From contig CM042693.1 in the NCBI GenBank assembly GCA_023614405.1, positions 339,557,527-339,621,526 on the forward strand: 64,000 nucleotides of DNA, given 5' to 3'. Shown here in pieces: positions 21,380 through 32,786 of this stretch (position 1 is its first letter; each line of letters starts with the position of its first letter). Below the pieces are notes generated by a model, which was given only the letters and a program-made list of their open reading frames with translations, made no database searches and was not told the DNA's origin. The DNA comes from Avena insularis. Taxonomy: Eukaryota; Streptophyta; Magnoliopsida; Poales; Poaceae. The translations under genes and the position numbers were made by a program.

Positions 21380-24300
21380 TCATTTTGATGGATATCTAAA
21401 GAGTTCTCTGCCAGGCGTGACGACCTCATCAAGTATGAACCCCGCCAATTCCTCTTGAATGGCTCGTATACGGTCAAATGGTAGGAGTTGGTCCCGCATC
21501 CGTTCGATCTAAATAAATATGAAGAATAGGTCAATATATATATATATATAAGAATAAAACTCAACACAACTGATGGTAATAAAATAATGTTGTGTGTACT
21601 TTGTTTACTTACTCTAAGTTGTTCTAGTGCGGCTTGGCCCGTCGCACATATCGTGTTGCGAATGAACTCGCAAACATAGTATCCACATAAGTTATTGCCG
21701 GGTCCCTAATGCGCGCACTTTACGGGAATAGAGAGTTAAATCAAAATAATAATCAATAAAACATGATATAATGGAATTGGAAGCATAATCAAAGAGATAC
21801 CAGACCTAGCTGGCTAGTATTACTTACATTTTGGTCTACAAATTTTAGTTCTTCTGACCATTCACCCACGGCCCTGCCCGTGAACCTTTTCCAAACCCTG
21901 TCCGGAAAAGAAAATGGACAATGGAGTAATTAATTACTTGTTGTCACGAAAGTTGCCGATCTAGTGCGATAATATGATTGAAATTACCTCTAGAGCATCT
22001 CTCTAAAGTCTGCCCATAGCTCTTTTTCTTTTCGTAACGAGTCCATGACAAGGACTTTTCCTAAGTCGGGTTGAATGACTAGCAGAATAAAGTGGAACCT
22101 ACGCACGCATAACTCATCATCAGTTACACTTAACATCGAGTAAGCCAAAACAGAATGTGTACAAGAGAGGGTAACGGTACTCACGAGAAGTTGTAAGGCA
22201 ATAGTATTTCCCTTTTGGTTTGTTATCTCAGTAAAGACCTTAGCAATAAATCTTCTGTTTGCCCGGGTTTGGTTCTTACCACTTCTTCATGAACTCTATT
22301 TGGGTGAACGAACCCAATGTCAAAAGGTCCTCCTTTCATGCATTCCATAACTTTTTTCCTGCATAATAGTATATAGATATATGGTGAGCATATATATATA
22401 TATGCAATTAATAAAGTGAATGAGATGAGATACAAAATACAGAAATAGTACTTACACACAATAAAGGCTGATGGCAGCTTTGTCAAGTTCCTTCTGATTG
22501 AATAGAAAATGCAAGTCTTGAATATTGAAGTCGATCTCGCTCTCACTTTAAGAAAATCTCATCTCTTATATGCGCCGTGATCCATTCTTCCTTTCTCGTC
22601 TTGCAGAAATCAAGGTACCACTTGTGCAATCTTCGCATCTTTGTTGGTAGATTCTTGAGCTCCTCTTTCTTGACGAGATTCTTCCCATACTTTCATGGCT
22701 GTATGGGGTTGGCATCGCATTTAGGCAAGTTGTCTCCCATGATGTTCAAGTATGCAATGTAAGTCATCCCCATCTCATTGGCCTTTCTTTGTAGCTCTGC
22801 CTCGTAATCATTTACGGGAGGAGCGTCTCGTGTGTCGAACACTTGGAGCAGGGTCCATGATTTGTTTTCCTGCTCTCCGAGCATGGGAACTGTTTTCTGG
22901 GGTGCCGCACGACTGCTACTTTTAGTCTCCCTACGGCGCCTTGCATCCGCCTTCAAAATCTGGCGCTCGTAGTCCGGCACAAGTGGGGTTTCAGGTTTCA
23001 AAAGATTTTTATAAAACTTCTCCACCACCGCCGGATCTATTTTCTCCTTTGGCTCGGCCTGTCTAGGTGCAAAGAATTTCTTGACCTCTTCTTCCGAGGT
23101 CCTATTGGTCTCCTCGTCGCTGCGATTCCACGGTAAAACCGGCAATGGCTTGGCGGAAGGCTGCGGGACATAGTTTTTTGAACTCTTTGGCGTACAGTTT
23201 CCTGCGGATTTCTTTGTGGCAGTGCTAGTGATGATCTTCGTGGCAGTGCTCTTCCGCTTACGCTGAGGAGATGGCTGAAGCACCGGAGATGGCTGACGGG
23301 CAGGAGATGGCTGGCGCGCCGGAAATGGCTGCCGCGCAGGAGATGGCTGAAGCGCCGAAGATGGCTGTCGCAGAGAGATGTCAAGCGGCTCGATCACGAC
23401 GCTATGAGACGGCGAGGGTGCCAGTGGCCTCCAATTTGGAAGCACGATGTGTTCCTTCTTCCAAAGAATGGTTGTTTTCACTGCAAATTTGAGTTGAGTT
23501 TCCCCTTCACCTGTAGCATGGTCAAGCTGTGCTTCCTCATATTCCTTCACAACCTCATCCACCCCGACAATAGCATAGCCATCTGCAATCGGTCGGCAGT
23601 GGTAAGTTCCACCAGCTACAGGAGGTAAGGCATAGCCGACAGCCACCTTAATGGATAAGCCCATTAATCTCACATGCAGCTCAGCGTATTCGCTCTCCGT
23701 GATCTCATCCACGGGGTATCGAGGACCCGCCATTTCAAGCGTAATGCACGCTTCTCCATGGAAGCCACCGGCAGCTTCCAATGCAGGCTCTTCATGCCGC
23801 TGAGATGGGCCGGTAGCTTGATGGCTCTGTTGTGCATTCATTTGCGCCTACAGCGCCACAAGTGCATGTTCTATCTGTCTCATCCGCTCTGTACGCTCTT
23901 TTTCTTTTCTGCCGCGCCATCTGTAAGAGTCGCTCCACTCGGCAAACCCATCCTTCCACATCATACCCCCTTGCCTCGTGCATGTCCAGGGTGTTCTTTT
24001 TTACCGATGGCGCGTGTGAGCTGGTCATTCTCTTTGTCGGGATGGAAGGTCCTGGCGGCTGTTTCCTCGTATGTCGTGATGAGTTCAGTGACGGGTTTGG
24101 CAAGGAGGGTTGGGAAGATACACAATCTTGTTTCTGGGTCCAACCTTGCCCCGATTCTGTAGAACCAAGTCTTTGCACGTAGGTCCCACCCATCTGTCTG
24201 GGGTGTGATCCCTCTAGTGCGTAGGGCCTTCTCAGCTTCCTCCCACTTAGGCCTTTGAGATATGTAGCCACCTGACCCCGTCCTCTGGTGATATTCCTTC

Positions 24301-25098
24301 TTCTGGGCATTTAGCGTATTGGTTTATGACCTCTTTTTAGCTATAGCGCCTTTTTTATATGCCACAAATTCGGGCCAGTGAGGTCCTATCTTTGCATAAT
24401 ATGCGTCTTCGAAATTTGGAGTCTCGCGAGCTTTGACAAATTTCTTCAATTTTGTCTTCCAATTGCGGAAAGCGTCAGCCATCTTCTTTAGAGTCCACTC
24501 TTTGACCTTTTCCTTTATAACTGGGTTGTTTTCATCCTCCTCTGGCGGAAGGGTGAAATTTACCAACAACGAATTCCAAAGCGTTTCTTTGGATCTTTCA
24601 TCGACAAAGGTACCGTCGCCCTTCTTTGGCTTATTCCAATATTCAATTAATGATTGGGATTTGGTCCCTAACAAGAACTCCAGTCTGACGTACAAATTTG
24701 TCTGCGGCCTTCTTGGGCTCCATCGTCCTGCCATCAACACGGACTGCTTCGATCGTGAACTTTGCACGATCTTTCAACCGATGGCTCGCACCTCGCTTGC
24801 TCTTTTTCGTAGAAGAAGATGGTTGCTGGCTGATCGATCCAGAGGGCTAAAAGAAGAAAGAAGCGTTAATTAATACATGTAGAAGAAGATTGTTGGTGGA
24901 AGTCAGCAGAGGCTTAATCAATGCATATACCTTGCCGGACTTTGGAATCACTAAATTGCGTTCACCGGAGTCTTCATCTTCTCCATGACTACTTGAGCTG
25001 TCATCATGTCCCTCCAAGTTCAGATATTGTGAGGTGTCCTCGTGGATCATGTTCTCCATTATTTCTTCCTCTTCAAGGTTTCTACTGAGTGGATCCAT
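21380..25098 (-). pseudogene. CACTA-2b second-ORF gene: Transposase_24-like plus Ulp1-like (C48) domain
   Basis: Start ATG at 25098 (MDPLSRNLEEEEIMENMIHE); stop TGA at 21380. In order: acidic Ser-rich N-terminus; Transposase_24-like core (KEKVKEWTLKKMADAFRNWK, IGPHWPEFVAYKKG, WFYRIGARLDPETRLCIFP); a middle domain (LSIKVAVGYALPPVAGGTYH); a Pro-rich tandem stretch of ARQPSP-type hexamers (23200-23350); a Lys-rich region; and a C-terminal Ulp1-like domain with FHFILLVIQPDLGKVLVMDS, NNLCGYYVCEFIR (Cys codon 21685-21687) and FDRIRAIQEELAGFILDEVV. The catalytic Cys is therefore retained. Breaks include TAA in place of a Glu codon at 24321-24323 and frame changes between 23841 and 23961. Several introns separate the C48 exons. 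Confidence 0.75.
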
Positions 25099-25208
25099 AG
25101 TTTCTAAAATAATAATATTATCACACAAATATCAGTAATACATCTATTGAAATGCTCGAGCAAGGATGATGATATGACAGGGGTTCCGAGGGGTGAAAAC
25201 CCTAAAGC

Positions 25209-25257
<49 letters not shown>

Positions 25258-25260
25258 TAC
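25209..25260. repeat. (acacat)n microsatellite
   Basis: Uninterrupted hexamer repeat, about 8.5 units. Unrelated to the plant telomere repeat TTTAGGG. Confidence 0.95.
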
Positions 25261-26162
25261 AAAAAATATATACATGAAAACCCTAAAGCATGATCAACAA
25301 CTTATCGGGGTTCCGAGGGGTGAAAACCCTAATTCGGGGAAACTCCGGATGTATATGAGAGGGGTTACTATGTTCTCTAATTAAACTTGTCTTGAAAGTT
25401 GTTCAACAATGCATAATTATAGCTTAAATAGTTAGATCTCATTTTTCTGAACATTTTGATATATTATACATATTTGTATGACTTATAAATCATTAGATAT
25501 TGAATTTACAAATTTTATTCATTTTCTGAAATTGTTTAATCAATTTAAATTGAATTATTACATCAGCTGGGCGGTTTAACCTATTTACACCGCTACTGGT
25601 CCTAGCCACTGTGGCTGACTGTGGGCCAGGGGCCATGTCACTGCCACCTTAGGCGGGCCCGTGGGGGTCAGGGGCCATGTCACTGCACCCTCAGGCGAGG
25701 GTCGCCGGCGACGACAGAGGCCACGCCAGGACGCGGAACTGAGCTCGTTCGAATGGGTGCGACATGGGAATCCTAAAACTGGCGGCGATACTGTCTTAAG
25801 GTCATCAGAATAGCGACTCCGGCGAGCGGCGGCGGAGCTCACAGATGGACATGGGGGAAGCGGACCAAAGCGAGAGAGGGAGAGAGGGATGACGCCTGAG
25901 CACCATTTGCTCACCAGGAGGCGATTGAGGGGGTCGGCAAAGCGAACGGCGGCCAGAATCAAAGGTGGTGGCGGCCAACGCAGGCGCGCGCGGTGGCGGA
26001 CTCTGGGGCGCTGCGAAGCGTCGGCGACGACGGCTTCGCCATGGGGCGAAGCGGCGAGGGATGACGAGCGGCGGCGGAGGCGATGACGCTCTCCTCTGGT
26101 TTTCTCTGCTCGCGCGCTTTTGATATGGCTGGGGGGAAGCAGGAAGGGGAAGGCCCGCATTT
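25261..26162. other. AT-rich then GC-rich leader region of CACTA-2b
   Basis: The phrase gggttccgaggggtgaaaac occurs at 25180 and 25313, flanking the microsatellite. From 25600 to 26150 the sequence is GC-rich, like 9480-10170 of CACTA-2a. The open frames there have no recognised motif and are not called as genes. Confidence 0.45.
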
Positions 26163-26340
26163 AATACCCCCCTTTAACACCGATTCGTGGCTGGAACCGG
26201 TGTTAAAGATTGTTACGCCGACTTTCTTTAACACCGGTTCAGCCACGAACCGGTGTTAAAGGGGTGTATACAAACAACAATAATGCACAACCCCCCTTTA
26301 ACACCGGTTCGTGGCTGGAACCGTTGTTAAAGGGGGTCAT
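26163..26340. repeat. Internal cluster of CACTA-2 subterminal motifs
   Basis: Three inverted pairs of ctttaacaccggttc / gaaccggtgttaaag occur in 180 bp in the middle of the element, in the same position as 10176-10285 in CACTA-2a but with one more pair. Confidence 0.85.
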
Positions 26341-26744
26341 TTATTTCATGCATTAAAGGGGTGGGGTCATTTTATAATTCAAAAAATAGGATATGAATTT
26401 AGAAAATTCATATCTTATTCATTTCAACTTAGAAAAATATGAATAATATATCATAATTTTCAAAAAATTAATATCTATCCATTCATGTAAAAACATTTTA
26501 TATTTACTTTAGATGAAAATTTTCAAAATGATTAAAACACTTACATATAAATTTTGATTATTCAATTCAAACAAAAATAAATTGTCAAATCCTAAAACTT
26601 TGAACATAAGAAATATTAAGCATCTAAAAAGGAATCTAACCCTATTTTATTAGAGCAAATCATATTTTATTTTGTATTAACATTTTTGAATTGATTGGAT
26701 ATTTAAATGCGCATCTTTTGTATACACTTGAATCTGACAAAGCC

Positions 26745-27895
26745 TCGCTCAACTTGCATTGGATTTTTGATAAAATATCATATTATGAACCTAAAAATGA
26801 TTTTTGTAAAAAATCATGAGCATCGTATCATGTACCTGTAGTTCATATCTGACCCACTTCCTGCCGATTCGGCAGGAATTTGTCTTTTTCATCAGAGGTG
26901 GACGAAAAGGTTTCAGATCCCCCTGTTGGTACATTGTCCATATAAGGTGGTCTAGTATTTTTGTAAAATGTGTTGGTGGTTTTTTGAATTATCCATTTGG
27001 TGGTTGCTTCACAAAACCGTCCGTTTTTATGCTCGGAAAATGGAAAATGCCTTTTTGGTGCGATAAATAGGAAAACTTCCTCTTGCAACATTGTTTGTCA
27101 TGCCATGATGCACATGTATGCACAATATGGCCATATTATCACAAACTATGCCTTGATTCTAGCCATAACATTGGTCATTTGACCCGAAAGCCAAGAAACC
27201 TCGAATGAGATAGGTCATTTTGTGAAGGTTTTTTTGAGACATAATCAATATAACAAGTTGAGATTTTTCCTTCTAACTATGTCACATAATATAACACCAC
27301 GCGAAGGTTTCGCACTGTTTCGATCTTTTTTTATTTTTTTATCCCCGTTTTAAACTATCATAAAACTTTGTCGAATAACGGGCATGAAGATTCTTAGCTC
27401 GGGGCCAAGCTTCGCTCAACTTGCATTGGATTTTTGATAAAATAGCATATTGTGAATCTAAAAATGATTTTTGTAAAAAATCATGAGCATCGTATCATGT
27501 ACCTGTAGTTCATATCTGACCCACTTCCTGCCGATTCAGCAGGAATTTGTCTTTTTCACCCGAGGTGGACGAAAAGGTTTCAGATCCCCCTGTTGGTACA
27601 TTGTCCATATAAGATGGTCTAGTATTTTTGTAAAATGTGTTGGTGGTTTTTTGAATTATCCATTGGTGGTTGCTTCACAAAACCGTCCGTTTTTTATGCT
27701 CGGAAAATGGAAAATGCCTTTTTGGTGCGATAAATAGGAAAACTTCCTCTTGCAACATTGTTTACCATGCCATGATGCACATGTATGCACAATATGGCCA
27801 TATTATCACAAACTATGCCTTGATTCTAGTCATAACATTGGTCATTTGATCCGAAAGCCAAGAAACCTCGAATGAGATAGGTCATTTTGTGAAGG
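26745..27895. repeat. Two direct repeats of about 485 bp, private to CACTA-2b
   Basis: 26745-27229 and 27410-27896 share, in order, tcgctcaacttgcattggat, ctgacccacttcctgccgat, gtggacgaaaaggtttcaga and cgaatgagataggtcatttt, with few differences; 180 bp lies between. The whole block is missing from CACTA-2a. The layout recalls a small retrotransposon with terminal direct repeats, but TG...CA ends, a primer-binding site and a polypurine tract were not found. Confidence 0.8.
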
Positions 27896-28083
27896 AGATA
27901 GAACTGGAATTAAAATACAGAATGCAACTAATAGTAAGTTACATAAAGCACGACTGAAAATTAAGATACAGAAAAGAACTGAAAATTAAGATACATGGCC
28001 AGATTAAGTAACAATCGGCCAAACTTGTTTCGGAATGTTGGAGTGATTCAGTCATGCTCCTGCCTACACCTGTAATACTCGCC

Positions 28084-28569
28084 TCAGAGTCGCATTTCAA
28101 TGCCGTCATTCTTGCTGCCGTCGGGGTCGCCGTAATTGAACCTTGAAGGCTGAGTATGCGTGGGATGGACTTGAGGGTAGCGCAGACGGGGGTTAGAGTC
28201 GGCGGCAGTGTCATAGGCCATGACGCTCTGGAGAGTCTGACCGCGCCACCATAGCCGACGGCCGGCCTCGTTGAAGTTCGGAGGAGGTGGGCCGTCCTCC
28301 TCGTTCCTGGCGAGTGCCCTCTCACGCCGATCCACGAAGAAGGCTTCCCAAGTAGGGAAATAGTCGGGATGCCATCTGGGATTCCTCCGCTGCTCCGGCA
28401 TGAGCTCGAAGTAGTAGTGGTTCGTGATGGCCATCCGGCGCGCCACACCTAGAGGGACAGGAGGAACTGCATGCATGCTCTCAGGGACACAAGAGTCTGG
28501 CCAGGTGGGGTAGTTCGAGGCACAAAGCGCCTCCGCCTCCCTGGGGGTTAGTGCTACGGTGGAAGCCAT
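28084..28569 (-). CDS. CACTA-2b accessory ORF, 161 aa, unknown function
   Basis: An uninterrupted ORF from ATG 28569 (MASTVALTPREAEALCASNY) to TGA/TAG-side end at 28084. Upstream codons to 28620 are also open, but the downstream ATG fits the family start. Central features are NHYYFELMPEQRRNPRWHPD, WEAFFVDRRE, GPPPPNFNEAGRRLWWRG and LRYPQVHPT. There is no signal peptide, membrane segment or catalytic motif. The CACTA-2a copy has lost its start and gained a stop. It lies 1.3 kb downstream of the transposase remnant. I know such ORFs only as anonymous proteins of Triticeae CACTA elements. Being open in an otherwise decayed element may be chance. Confidence 0.6.
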   Translation of the reverse strand: MASTVALTPREAEALCASNYPTWPDSCVPESMHAVPPVPLGVARRMAITNHYYFELMPEQRRNPRWHPDYFPTWEAFFVDRRERALARNEEDGPPPPNFNEAGRRLWWRGQTLQSVMAYDTAADSNPRLRYPQVHPTHTQPSRFNYGDPDGSKNDGIEMRL

Positions 28570-29091
28570 GGGAAAGAGTGATGAGGTTGCAGATATAAGT
28601 CTAGAGATGTGCAATGACAATGGAGGACAACCCTACATATATATATATATATAGTGAAGAACTGGCGGGAAGAACTGGAGGGAAGAACTAGTGGGAAAAA
28701 ATGGCAGGAAGAAAAATGGCGGGAAAAAATGGTGGGAAGAAAAATGGCGGGAAAAAATGGCGGGACGAAAAATAGAGGGAAGAAATAGAAGGAATAAAAA
28801 TGGCTCATTTAATACATATACTGTTAACAGAAGAAATATGACACTGTTCTAAAAATGGGACGGTTGGAGGGATTTCAGCAGGCTGGGCCAGGCCGCACTA
28901 ATGATAGGGGTAAGTGTCAACATTATGTCGTGCGGCGTGTACCTTGTCTCGGATGGTGTCACCAACCGGGACTAAAGATGAACCTTTAGTCCCGGTTGGA
29001 GACACCAACCGGGACAAAACACGAGTCAGCACTAATAATAGGGGTGAGTGTCGACTTCGTAAGTGTCGACACTATGCCGAGCTGCTTGTAC

Positions 29092-29099
29092 TATAAATA
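29092..29099 (+). promoter_or_regulatory. TATA box upstream of the hairpin array
   Basis: TATAAATA in ctataaataggcatcc, a strong plant TATA match. Transcription would start near 29125-29130, about 45 bp before the first hairpin arm at 29173. No ORF begins in between. Confidence 0.5.
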
Positions 29100-29172
29100 G
29101 GCATCCTTGTGAGTCCAGTCCTCCAGCTAGTTTGAGGCATCTCCAAGATGGTTTTCGAGAGCAGGGACACCA

Positions 29173-29573
29173 CTACGGCCAGTTTCAGGGAGATGCCGAC
29201 GGAGCCCAGTCCTCTGGCATCTCCGAGAAACTGGTCATAGAGGCACTCCCTAATATGTGAAATTAGTTAGCTCCCAGGCGTATTGATCTAGTTAGAGAAG
29301 ATACAAGCTGCAAGATGGTTTTCGAGAGCAGGGACACCACTACGGCCAGTTTAAGGGAGATGCCGATGGAGCCCAGTCCTCCGGCATCTCTGAGAAACTG
29401 GTCATAGAGGCACTCCCTAATATGTGAAATTAGTTAGCTCCCAGGCGTATTGATCTAGTTAGAGAAGTTACAAGCTGCAAGATGGTTTCGAGAGCAGGGA
29501 CACCACTACGACCAGTTTCAGGGAGATGCCGCCAGATCCCAGTCCTCCGGCATCTCCAAGAAACTGGTCATAG
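29173..29573 (+). ncRNA. Candidate miRNA-like hairpin cluster, three tandem units
   Basis: Arm pairs are 29173-29199/29213-29240, 29340-29366/29380-29407 and 29506-29532/29546-29573, repeating every 166-167 bp. The arms (ccagttt..gggagatgcc / ggcatctc...gaaactgg) pair over about 27 nt with a short loop of about 13 nt containing cccagtcct. Units differ by a handful of substitutions; some arm changes give G-U or mismatched pairs (cgg/cga in the third), so covariation is weaker than in the array at 5409-6402. The upstream TATA box favours a transcription unit. I do not recognise a named miRNA. Confidence 0.4.
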
Positions 29574-29866
29574 AGGCACTCCCTAATATGTGACCGCGCG
29601 CGTTTGGAGATCAGATCTTAATGGTAAGTACGAATCTGGACAACTTCTTCATAGTCCCGGTCCAGCCACAAAACAGGACTAACACTCAAGACATTTATTA
29701 ATATTAAAAACTGAGACTACAAAACCGGGACTAAAGGCCCCCCCTATATATAGTCCCGGTCAATCCACAAACCGCGAAAGATATCCTTCGTTCAAGCCAC
29801 AAACCGCGAAAGACATGAACTAGAGTTACATAATATGAGCATGAACTTCTTGGCATATGTCCTTCC

Positions 29867-32272
29867 TTATGATCGCTTCAGACGTAACCATGGAGAATCT
29901 TCTTTACTTAACGGAAGGCTTGGGTCATTTTTCACTGTGAAGGGCGGAATTTCATCAAACTTATTATAATCTTCTGACATGTCTGTCTTGTCCTCGATTC
30001 CCACGATGTTTCTTTTCCCTGAAAGAACTATGTGATGCTTTGGCTCATCATATGATGTATTCGTTTGCATATTTTTTCTTTTTTTGGTCTGGAGGACATG
30101 TCCTTCACATAGAAAACCTGAGCCACATCATTGGCAAGGACGAATGGTTCGTCTAAGTTCTTGTCTACCTTCATAAGATTGTTGAGATCCACCGTTGTCA
30201 TTCCGTATTTCTTGTCTACCTCAACCCCTCCTCCTATTAGCTTGACCCATTTGCATCAAAACAAGGGGACCTTAAAATTAGGTCCATAGTCAAGTTCCCA
30301 TATCTCCTCTATGAACCCATAATACGTGGTCTTTTGCCCATTGTCTTCTGCTACATCTAAGCGGACACCACTATTTTGGTTGGTGCTCTTTTTATCTTGG
30401 CCTATCGTGTAAAATGTATTCTCATTTATCTTGTACCCTTGGAATGTACATACAGTCGAAGATGGTGTCCTGGCCAACAAGTACAGCTGATCCCCAACAG
30501 TGGTGTTATTCGTGAGAAGTCTTTGCAGCCAGCCGCCAAAACTCGCCATGTGTTCACTTATAATCCATTCATCGACCGTCCGGTGTTTGAGGCGTATTAA
30601 ATTCTTGTGTTCATTGATATACGGGGCAACCAAGATAGATCTTTGTAAAACCGTGTAGTGTGCTTGATTGAGAGAATGCCCGTCCCTACATATCATTGCT
30701 TTACATCCTAGGGTGCCTTTTCCACGCAGTCTCCCCTCATGTCGTGATTCTGGAACACCAATCGCCTTAAGGTCAGGAATAAAATCAACACAGAACTCAA
30801 TGACCTCCTCTGGTACATAGCCCTTGGAGATGCTTCCTTCTGGCCTAGCACGGTTATGAACATATTTCTTTAAGACTCCCATGTACCTCTCAAATGGGAA
30901 CATATTGTGTAGAAATACAGGACTGAGAATGGAAATCTCTTCTACTAGGTGAACCAGGAGATGCGTCATAATATTGAAGAAGGATGGTGGGAACACCAAC
31001 TCAAAGCTGACAAGACATTGGGCCACATTAGTCTGTGACCCTGGTAGGCTTTCTGGATCGATTACCTTCTGAGATATTGCATTGAGGAATGCACATAGCT
31101 TCACAATGGGTACTCGAACATTTTTAGGTAGAAGCCCCCTCAATGCAATCGGAAGAAATTGTGTCATAATCACGTGGCAGTCATGAGACTTCAGGTTTTG
31201 CAATTTTTTCTCTACCATATTTATTATTCCCTTTATATTCGATTTGAAGCCGACGGGCCTTGATAACTTTCAGACATTCAAAAAAGATTTCCTTCTCTGC
31301 TTTGGTAAGAGCGTAGCTGGCAGGAGTTAAGTGGCATCGTTTACCCTTCTCGTTCTCAGGATGCATAGGCTCTTCAGGGTATTTCAGACATTGTTGGTCC
31401 TGCCGTGCTTCCGGTTTATGTTTTGTCTTCCCATACACTCCTAGGAAGCCTAGCAGGTTCACACAAACATTCTTCGTCACGTGCATCACGTCGATTGAAG
31501 AGCGGACCTCTAAGACTTTCCAATAGGGTAGGTCCCAAAACATAGATTGCTTCTTCCACATGGGCGCGTGTCCGACATCTTCATTCAGAACAGATAGACT
31601 GCCAGGACCTTTTCCAAAGATTACTTCTAGGTCCTTGACCATACCAAATACCTCCTCACCGGTACGGAGGACCGGCTTCCTCTGGGGTTCTGCCAGACAT
31701 TTGAAATGCTTGCCTTTCTTTCTCATCGGATGCGTGTTCTAAGAAATCGGCGATACCCTAGGTACACAACTTTCTTACATTTATCCAAATATACACTTTC
31801 AGTCTCATCTAAACAGTGTGTGCATGCATTGTATCCCTTGTTTGTCTGCCCTGAAATGTTACTAAGAGCAGGCCAATCATTGATGGTTACGAAAAGCAAT
31901 GCTCGTAGGTTAAATGGCTGCCATTTGTGCTCAACCCACATACGTACACCTGGTTTGGCCCACAGCTATAAAAGTTCTTCAACTAATGGCCTTAGGTACA
32001 CATCAATGTCGTTGCCGGGTTGCCTCGGGTCTTGGATGAGCATTGGCATCATAATGAACTTCCTCTTCATACACAACCAAGGAGGAAGGTTATAGATACA
32101 TAGAGTCACAGGCCAGGTGCTGTGACTGCAGCTCTGCTCACCAACAGTGAACACACGGACAGCGCATAAAACCATTGTGACCACGGTTTGCATTAGCCAC
32201 AATGATGAAATTTTGGAGGCCCGTAATGTACTCGGAAGTGCGGCGGTCACCGTACATCCATTGCCGGTTCAT
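29867..32272 (-). pseudogene. TNP2-like CACTA transposase, internally deleted copy
   Basis: ATG at 32270-32272 and TAA at 29867 correspond to those of CACTA-2a. A deletion joins ctgctcacca to the agtgaacacacgg side near 32146, removing about 0.9 kb present in 2a (14133-15055): most of the N-terminal Cys-rich and acidic part. Long open stretches remain: 31726-31181 (Transposase_21 core, VFGMVKDLEVIFGKGPGS, DVMHVTKNVCVNLLG) and 31218-30256 (DUF4218 and DUF4216, SHDCHVIMTQFLPIALRG, YGFIEEIWELDYGPNF). A frame change separates them. It cannot encode a full transposase. Confidence 0.85.
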
Positions 32273-32549
32273 CTACATTAATATGTAGTATATATCAAAA
32301 ATTAATAGGGAGATGACCATTTATATATATATAGTACATCAATGACACATGAAAGGATAGTTGCCGACCTCGACCGAGAAGAAAAGAGCAACGAGAAAAC
32401 TTATTTTGAGCTCTCGGGCATTTCACCGAACACCTCTTGTGCATATGAAAAAAACACAAACTAGTACTCTTCACACCCTCTTGCTAGGCTCCAAAATAAG
32501 ATAGTGAAAAAATGGAAGAGTGGGGTGTGGGCTGCGGTGTCTTATATAG

Positions 32550-32786
32550 CCCCCTCCTTTAACACCGGTTCAAGCCACGAACCGGTGTTAAAGGGGGGGG
32601 GGTGCACGGGCCACTGGTGCAGGGTCCTTTAACACCGGTTCGTGCCACAAACCGGTGTTAAAGGGGGGCTCCTTTTTGCCGCACGGGCCACGCTGGTACG
32701 CCCCCCCCCTTTAACACCGTCTCATAAAAGAACCGGTGTTAAAGCCCTTTTCCAGGATCAACAAAAAGGCCTCGTTTCCACTAGTG
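32550..32786 (-). repeat. CACTA-2b 5' terminus and subterminal motifs
   Basis: Three inverted pairs of ctttaacaccgg(t) / ccggtgttaaag in 200 bp lead to tcgtttccactagtg ending at 32786. The outer repeat is identical to that of CACTA-2a at 15608-15625. Confidence 0.9.

Larger units (their letters stand above)
28853..29860. mobile_element. Segment private to CACTA-2b, with another CACTA family's motifs
   Basis: Absent from CACTA-2a, where aaatatgacattg runs almost directly into the transposase 3' end. It holds paired caaccgggactaaag / ctttagtcccggttg motifs (28960-29020, 29655-29770), typical of a different CACTA family, and a repeated cactaat(g/a)ataggggt near 28898 and 29031. Between these clusters lie a TATA box and three tandem hairpin units. 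It may be a decayed non-autonomous CACTA; exact termini were not fixed. Confidence 0.55.
20881..32786 (-). mobile_element. CACTA-2b: second minus-strand copy, nearly full length
   Basis: The left end starts cactagtgcacccc at 20881, followed by dense taacaccggtt motifs. The right end is ggcctcgtttccactagtg ending at 32786, matching CACTA-2a exactly in its outer 18 bp. Flanks are ccc (left) and acc (right), a target duplication with one mismatch, so the pairing of these two ends is likely but not certain. Minus-strand content is TNP2-like remnant, hairpin-bearing insertion, accessory ORF, internal motif cluster, and Transposase_24/Ulp1-like gene. Relative to 2a it lacks about 0.9 kb of the transposase and has gained about 1.15 kb (26745-27895) and about 1 kb (28853-29860). 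Confidence 0.8.

Noticed and set aside
25209..25260. Interstitial telomere-like repeat
   Set aside because: The unit is acacat, not the plant telomere unit TTTAGGG; it is an ordinary microsatellite.
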